This document shows, one piece after another, positions 5,158 through 7,111 of a stretch of DNA of 7,111 bases. The DNA lies in NCBI GenBank assembly GCA_030447145.1, contig JAUJLY010000143.1:1-7111 (forward strand). Reading direction: 5' to 3'. Both the position numbers and the translations under genes were made by a program. Numbering within the stretch: position 1 is the stretch's first letter; each line of letters opens with the position of its first letter. The DNA comes from Thermomicrobiales bacterium. GTDB taxonomy: Bacteria > Chloroflexota > Chloroflexia > Thermomicrobiales > UBA6265. Below the pieces are notes generated by a model. It saw nothing but the letters and a program-made list of their open reading frames with translations, searched no databases and was not told where the DNA came from.

Positions 5158-5457
5158 ATGGAGTTTCTAGTAGCGGCATTACCCTTTCTGCTTTTCCTCG
5201 CCTGTCCGGTGATGATGGTCTTCTGTATGGTCGGGATGCGGAAGGCAGGGTGTAGCACATCGAAAGCTGGAGAGACCCAGGGTTCGCGGGAGGAGCGTAT
5301 TGCGTCTCTTGAGGGCCAGCTGGCGATGATCCAAACCGAGCTGACCGCACTCCATGCTGCCGAGGCGACGCCGCCCAGCAACGGGAGCCGCGCGACAAAC
5401 GGTTCGGGAGTTAGTGCAATGCCTGAGGTAGCGCATGCAAGCCAAGGTTCCGCCTGA
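5158..5457 (+). CDS. Small Cys/Met-rich membrane protein with coiled-coil tail
   Basis: This is 99 aa from ATG 5158, which has GGAG six bases upstream. In-frame ATG 5146 and GTG 5137 are alternatives that add 4 or 7 residues. A single membrane segment (about 3-27) contains CPVMMVFCMVGM, followed by C32, so C16, M19, M20, C23, M24 and M27 crowd the outer end of the helix. A charged coiled-coil (about 44-67, REERIASLEGQLAMIQTELT) and a low-complexity Ser/Gly/Asn tail follow. The CP-Met arrangement recalls small DUF2933-like proteins from copper or heavy-metal loci, but I cannot confirm membership. It is the first gene after the promoter and operator and overlaps the TlpA-like gene by 23 bases. 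A role in copper binding or in recruiting the thiol relay is inferred. Confidence 0.7.
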   Translation: MEFLVAALPFLLFLACPVMMVFCMVGMRKAGCSTSKAGETQGSREERIASLEGQLAMIQTELTALHAAEATPPSNGSRATNGSGVSAMPEVAHASQGSA

Positions 5458-6082
5458 GGCCGCCGACGGTGGTGAGGACGAGGAATTTGAGCGTCTCGAA
5501 GCGAAGTCCCGACGCCTCCTCATTGTCGCCCTGCTCGCGATCGTGATGGTGGTTGCCGCCTCGGCCTGGTTTGTGGGTGGCACCCAGGGGTTCGAACAAC
5601 TCGGCCAGGGGGGCGTGAACGCCTCCCTCCTGCCAAAGGTTGGAGAGCCTGCCCCGGATGTGAGCATCAGCGTCATCGACCTGCAAGGACGCCAGATCGA
5701 GCGGGTACGCCTCTCGGATTTTCGTGGGCAGCCCGTGTGGCTCAACTTCTGGGGATCCTGGTGTCCACCGTGCCGCGCCGAAATGCCGGATATTGAGGCC
5801 GCGTACGCAGAGAAGCTGGGACCCCAAGGACTGGTCTGGCTTGCCGTCTCACTCAATGAGCCGGCAGAGGACGCGGCTGCCTTTGCAGTGCTCAATGATG
5901 TCACCTTTACGATCGCCTCCGACCCGAACCGTCTCGACACGGGTACGGCCTATCCGATCGCCAACTTCCCCACCCACATCTTGATCGATGAGGAGGGCAT
6001 CGTCCGCGACATCGTTCTGGCTGCGATCGACAAAGAGGAGATCATCAAGCGAGCGGAAAAGATCCTGCCGGATTCCGAGTGA
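5435..6082 (+). CDS. tlpA: TlpA/ResA-type membrane-anchored thioredoxin
   Basis: This 215-aa protein has an acidic N-terminal tail, one membrane anchor (about 28-47) and an extracytoplasmic thioredoxin fold. The redoxin start is VGEPAPDVSISVIDLQG (about 69-85). The active site is FWGSWCPPC (C110, C113), and the cis-proline loop is FPTHILID (P179). TlpA/ResA proteins are reduced by CcdA-type carriers and reduce cysteines of apocytochrome c or of copper-ligand proteins. In Bradyrhizobium, TlpA reduces ScoI and the CuA subunit of cytochrome oxidase. Here the gene sits between a CcdA-type carrier and a Sco protein, which supports the copper-centre role. ATG 5435 has GAGGT five bases upstream and lies inside the end of the previous gene, so translation is probably coupled. 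Confidence 0.9.
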   Translation: MQAKVPPEAADGGEDEEFERLEAKSRRLLIVALLAIVMVVAASAWFVGGTQGFEQLGQGGVNASLLPKVGEPAPDVSISVIDLQGRQIERVRLSDFRGQPVWLNFWGSWCPPCRAEMPDIEAAYAEKLGPQGLVWLAVSLNEPAEDAAAFAVLNDVTFTIASDPNRLDTGTAYPIANFPTHILIDEEGIVRDIVLAAIDKEEIIKRAEKILPDSE

Positions 6083-6365
6083 GAGACTTGGAGGGCGAGG
6101 GGGCACGGACATGTCACGAGGATCTGGAGGCAAGGTGTCCGGGAGGCAGGAGCGGTAGTCGCGGCCGCCGGCCAGCTCTGACCGCACTCGACCATGTCTT
6201 CCAGGAGCCGGCGCGATGTGATGAGGATCGTCCTCTCCCTTGGTCGATAGTGCCTTACCTGCCTATCCGGGAGGTCACTTCCCCAAGGCATCCGGTCCGG
6301 GTTCTTGTCTGCTGCACCTTCTTTCTCATCAGTCAACCCGTACGGTGGAGGTCAAGGTTTCAGCC
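6083..6365. other. 283-base gap before the Sco gene, no supported feature
   Basis: No convincing gene, terminator or operator dyad is visible. A GTG at 6079 opens a 144-codon frame overlapping the tlpA stop as GTGA, but its Cys/Arg/Trp-rich product overlaps most of the Sco N-terminus and looks like a shadow. A weak promoter pair, TTGGTC (6240-6245) and TATCCG (6264-6269), may drive the Sco gene separately. No TACA/TGTA-type site is present, so Sco may depend on read-through from 5087 or on its own constitutive start. Confidence 0.4.
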
Positions 6366-7100
6366 ATGGAGGATAAGGTGGTCAGCAACGCAAAGGGCAC
6401 CCGCAGGAGGGGTCTCTCCCGGCTTCGTGGCTATCTGTTGCCGTTATTCGCCGTCACGAGTGTCATGCTCGTGCTGTTCGTGGTGCTGGCCGTCTGGGGA
6501 AGCGGTGAGGTAACACTGGTCGGGACCGATCTCGACAAGCAACCCGCGCCGGACTTCACGCTCACCGACCAGCGTGGACAGACGGTCAGCCTGAGTGACT
6601 TTCGTGGTAAGGCCGTCGTGTTGACGTTCATCTACACGAATTGCCCCGATGTGTGTCCCGCGATTGCCAGGAATCTCGGTACCACCTATGAGTTGCTGCG
6701 CGAGGAAACGCAGGACGACGTGGTGTTGATTGCCGTGACGCTTGATCCCACGCGTGATACCCAAGCGGCCCTTCAGGAGTTCTCTGCGCTCCATGGTCTT
6801 GCTGACAATCCCAACTGGTATGCATTGCGAGGTGAGCGAGAAGTGCTCGAACCGGTCTGGCAGGCCTACGGGATCTATGCCGGTGAACAACCGGAACAAC
6901 CGGCTCCCGGGACTCCACATCATGACCAGGCGAGCCCGGAAACCACCCGATCGGAAACTAGCACGCCGGTCAGCGACTATGGCCAGGGTCATACCGACGC
7001 AATCTACGTGATCGATCCGGATGGCCGTCAGCGCGCGTTCCTGCGTTCAGGTACCGACCCCAGCGCACTGGCGGCCAACCTGGAGGCACTCGTCGAGTAG
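6366..7100 (+). CDS. sco1: Sco1/SenC copper chaperone, membrane-anchored
   Basis: This 244-aa protein has a basic N-terminus, a membrane anchor (about 23-45) and a thioredoxin-like Sco domain. PAPDFTLTDQRGQTVSLSDF (about 60-79) starts the domain. The copper-binding CxxxC is TNCPDVCP (C93, C97), and the third ligand His is in GHTDAIYVIDPDG (H209). All three ligands are therefore present. Sco proteins deliver copper to the CuA site of cytochrome c oxidase and act as thiol reductants. Between YGIYAG and the His is a Pro/Glu/Thr-rich insert of about 35 residues with an HH pair (about 175-207), which looks disordered. ATG 6366 was chosen over upstream in-frame starts because the anchor follows naturally. 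AAGG lies 8 bases before it and GGAGGT 13 before. GTG 6345 is possible. Confidence 0.9.
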   Translation: MEDKVVSNAKGTRRRGLSRLRGYLLPLFAVTSVMLVLFVVLAVWGSGEVTLVGTDLDKQPAPDFTLTDQRGQTVSLSDFRGKAVVLTFIYTNCPDVCPAIARNLGTTYELLREETQDDVVLIAVTLDPTRDTQAALQEFSALHGLADNPNWYALRGEREVLEPVWQAYGIYAGEQPEQPAPGTPHHDQASPETTRSETSTPVSDYGQGHTDAIYVIDPDGRQRAFLRSGTDPSALAANLEALVE

Positions 7101-7111
7101 ATGGCTGGGGA
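7101..7111 (+). CDS. possible start of a following gene (partial)
   Basis: An ATG follows directly after the Sco stop codon (TAG ATG GCT GGG), and the frame runs off the window after three codons. GGAGG lies about 14 bases upstream, which is rather far. Such back-to-back stop/start junctions are common in this window's operons, but there is too little sequence to identify anything. Confidence 0.2.

Noticed and set aside
1915..5262. Shared 10-mer TAGCACATCG at 1915-1924 and 5253-5262
   Set aside because: The second copy is inside a coding region at a different position relative to the operator, with no dyad symmetry. Probably chance.
5179..5940. 253-codon open frame on the minus strand opposite the TlpA-like gene
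   Set aside because: The + strand encodes WCPPC and the cis-Pro loop. The reverse product is Ser/Arg-rich without motifs.
6079..6513. 144-codon frame from GTG 6079 overlapping the tlpA stop
   Set aside because: The second half overlaps the clear Sco anchor and the composition (Cys/Arg/Trp/Ser) is shadow-like.
1..7111. CRISPR array, tRNA, rRNA or insertion-sequence ends
   Set aside because: No regular direct repeats with spacers, no cloverleaf with a CCA-type end, and no transposase or terminal inverted repeats were seen on either strand.

Overview
The window is GC-rich DNA with a promoter of ordinary bacterial type, dense same-strand genes and frequent 4-base stop/start overlaps. The mix of genes suggests a Chloroflexota bacterium of the Thermomicrobia type (Sphaerobacter or Nitrolancea-like). 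That assignment rests on gene content and style only; there is no rRNA or marker gene. Every gene I support is on the + strand.

Region 1 (1-1690) is an accessory cassette. A terminator-like hairpin (22-63) precedes a run of very small, tightly packed genes: a 40-aa ORF with a strong ribosome binding site, a helix-turn-helix protein resembling the phBC6A51 / small-terminase group, an 87-aa helical protein, a 66-aa two-CxxC zinc-ribbon protein, a 64-aa protein and a 95-aa protein. Several overlap by GTGA. The last one has a damaged-looking 5' end. The following 263 bases (1691-1953) contain what looks like a decayed relative of it. This looks like a prophage or mobile-element remnant that is decaying at its right end.

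Region 2 (about 1876-5043) reads as one operon. It has a membrane-anchored six-repeat Asp-box beta-propeller, a BlaI/MecI-family repressor, an M56 (BlaR1-type) membrane metallopeptidase with HERQH but no extracellular sensor domain, and a CcdA/DsbD-type transmembrane thiol electron carrier. Region 3 (5087-7100) has a good promoter, then a small Cys/Met-rich membrane protein, a TlpA-type membrane thioredoxin (WCPPC) and, after a 283-base gap, a Sco1/SenC copper chaperone (CPDVC plus distal His).

The main observation is that a closely matching dyad lies just upstream of region 2 (1889-1903) and region 3 (5114-5128). The two share 14 of 16 aligned bases (TACRTYGTGTAAGATT) and contain TACA/TGTA-type half-sites like those of BlaI/MecI/CopY repressors. 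The inferred model is as follows. BlaI represses both units, including its own. The M56 protease relieves repression by cleavage. The induced proteins form a thiol relay (CcdA to TlpA to Sco) that keeps copper-ligand cysteines reduced for cytochrome oxidase copper-site assembly, or protects against copper or oxidative stress. Because the M56 protein has no sensor domain of its own, the co-encoded beta-propeller is a candidate sensor or partner. I do not know of a described system with this arrangement, but I could not search for one.
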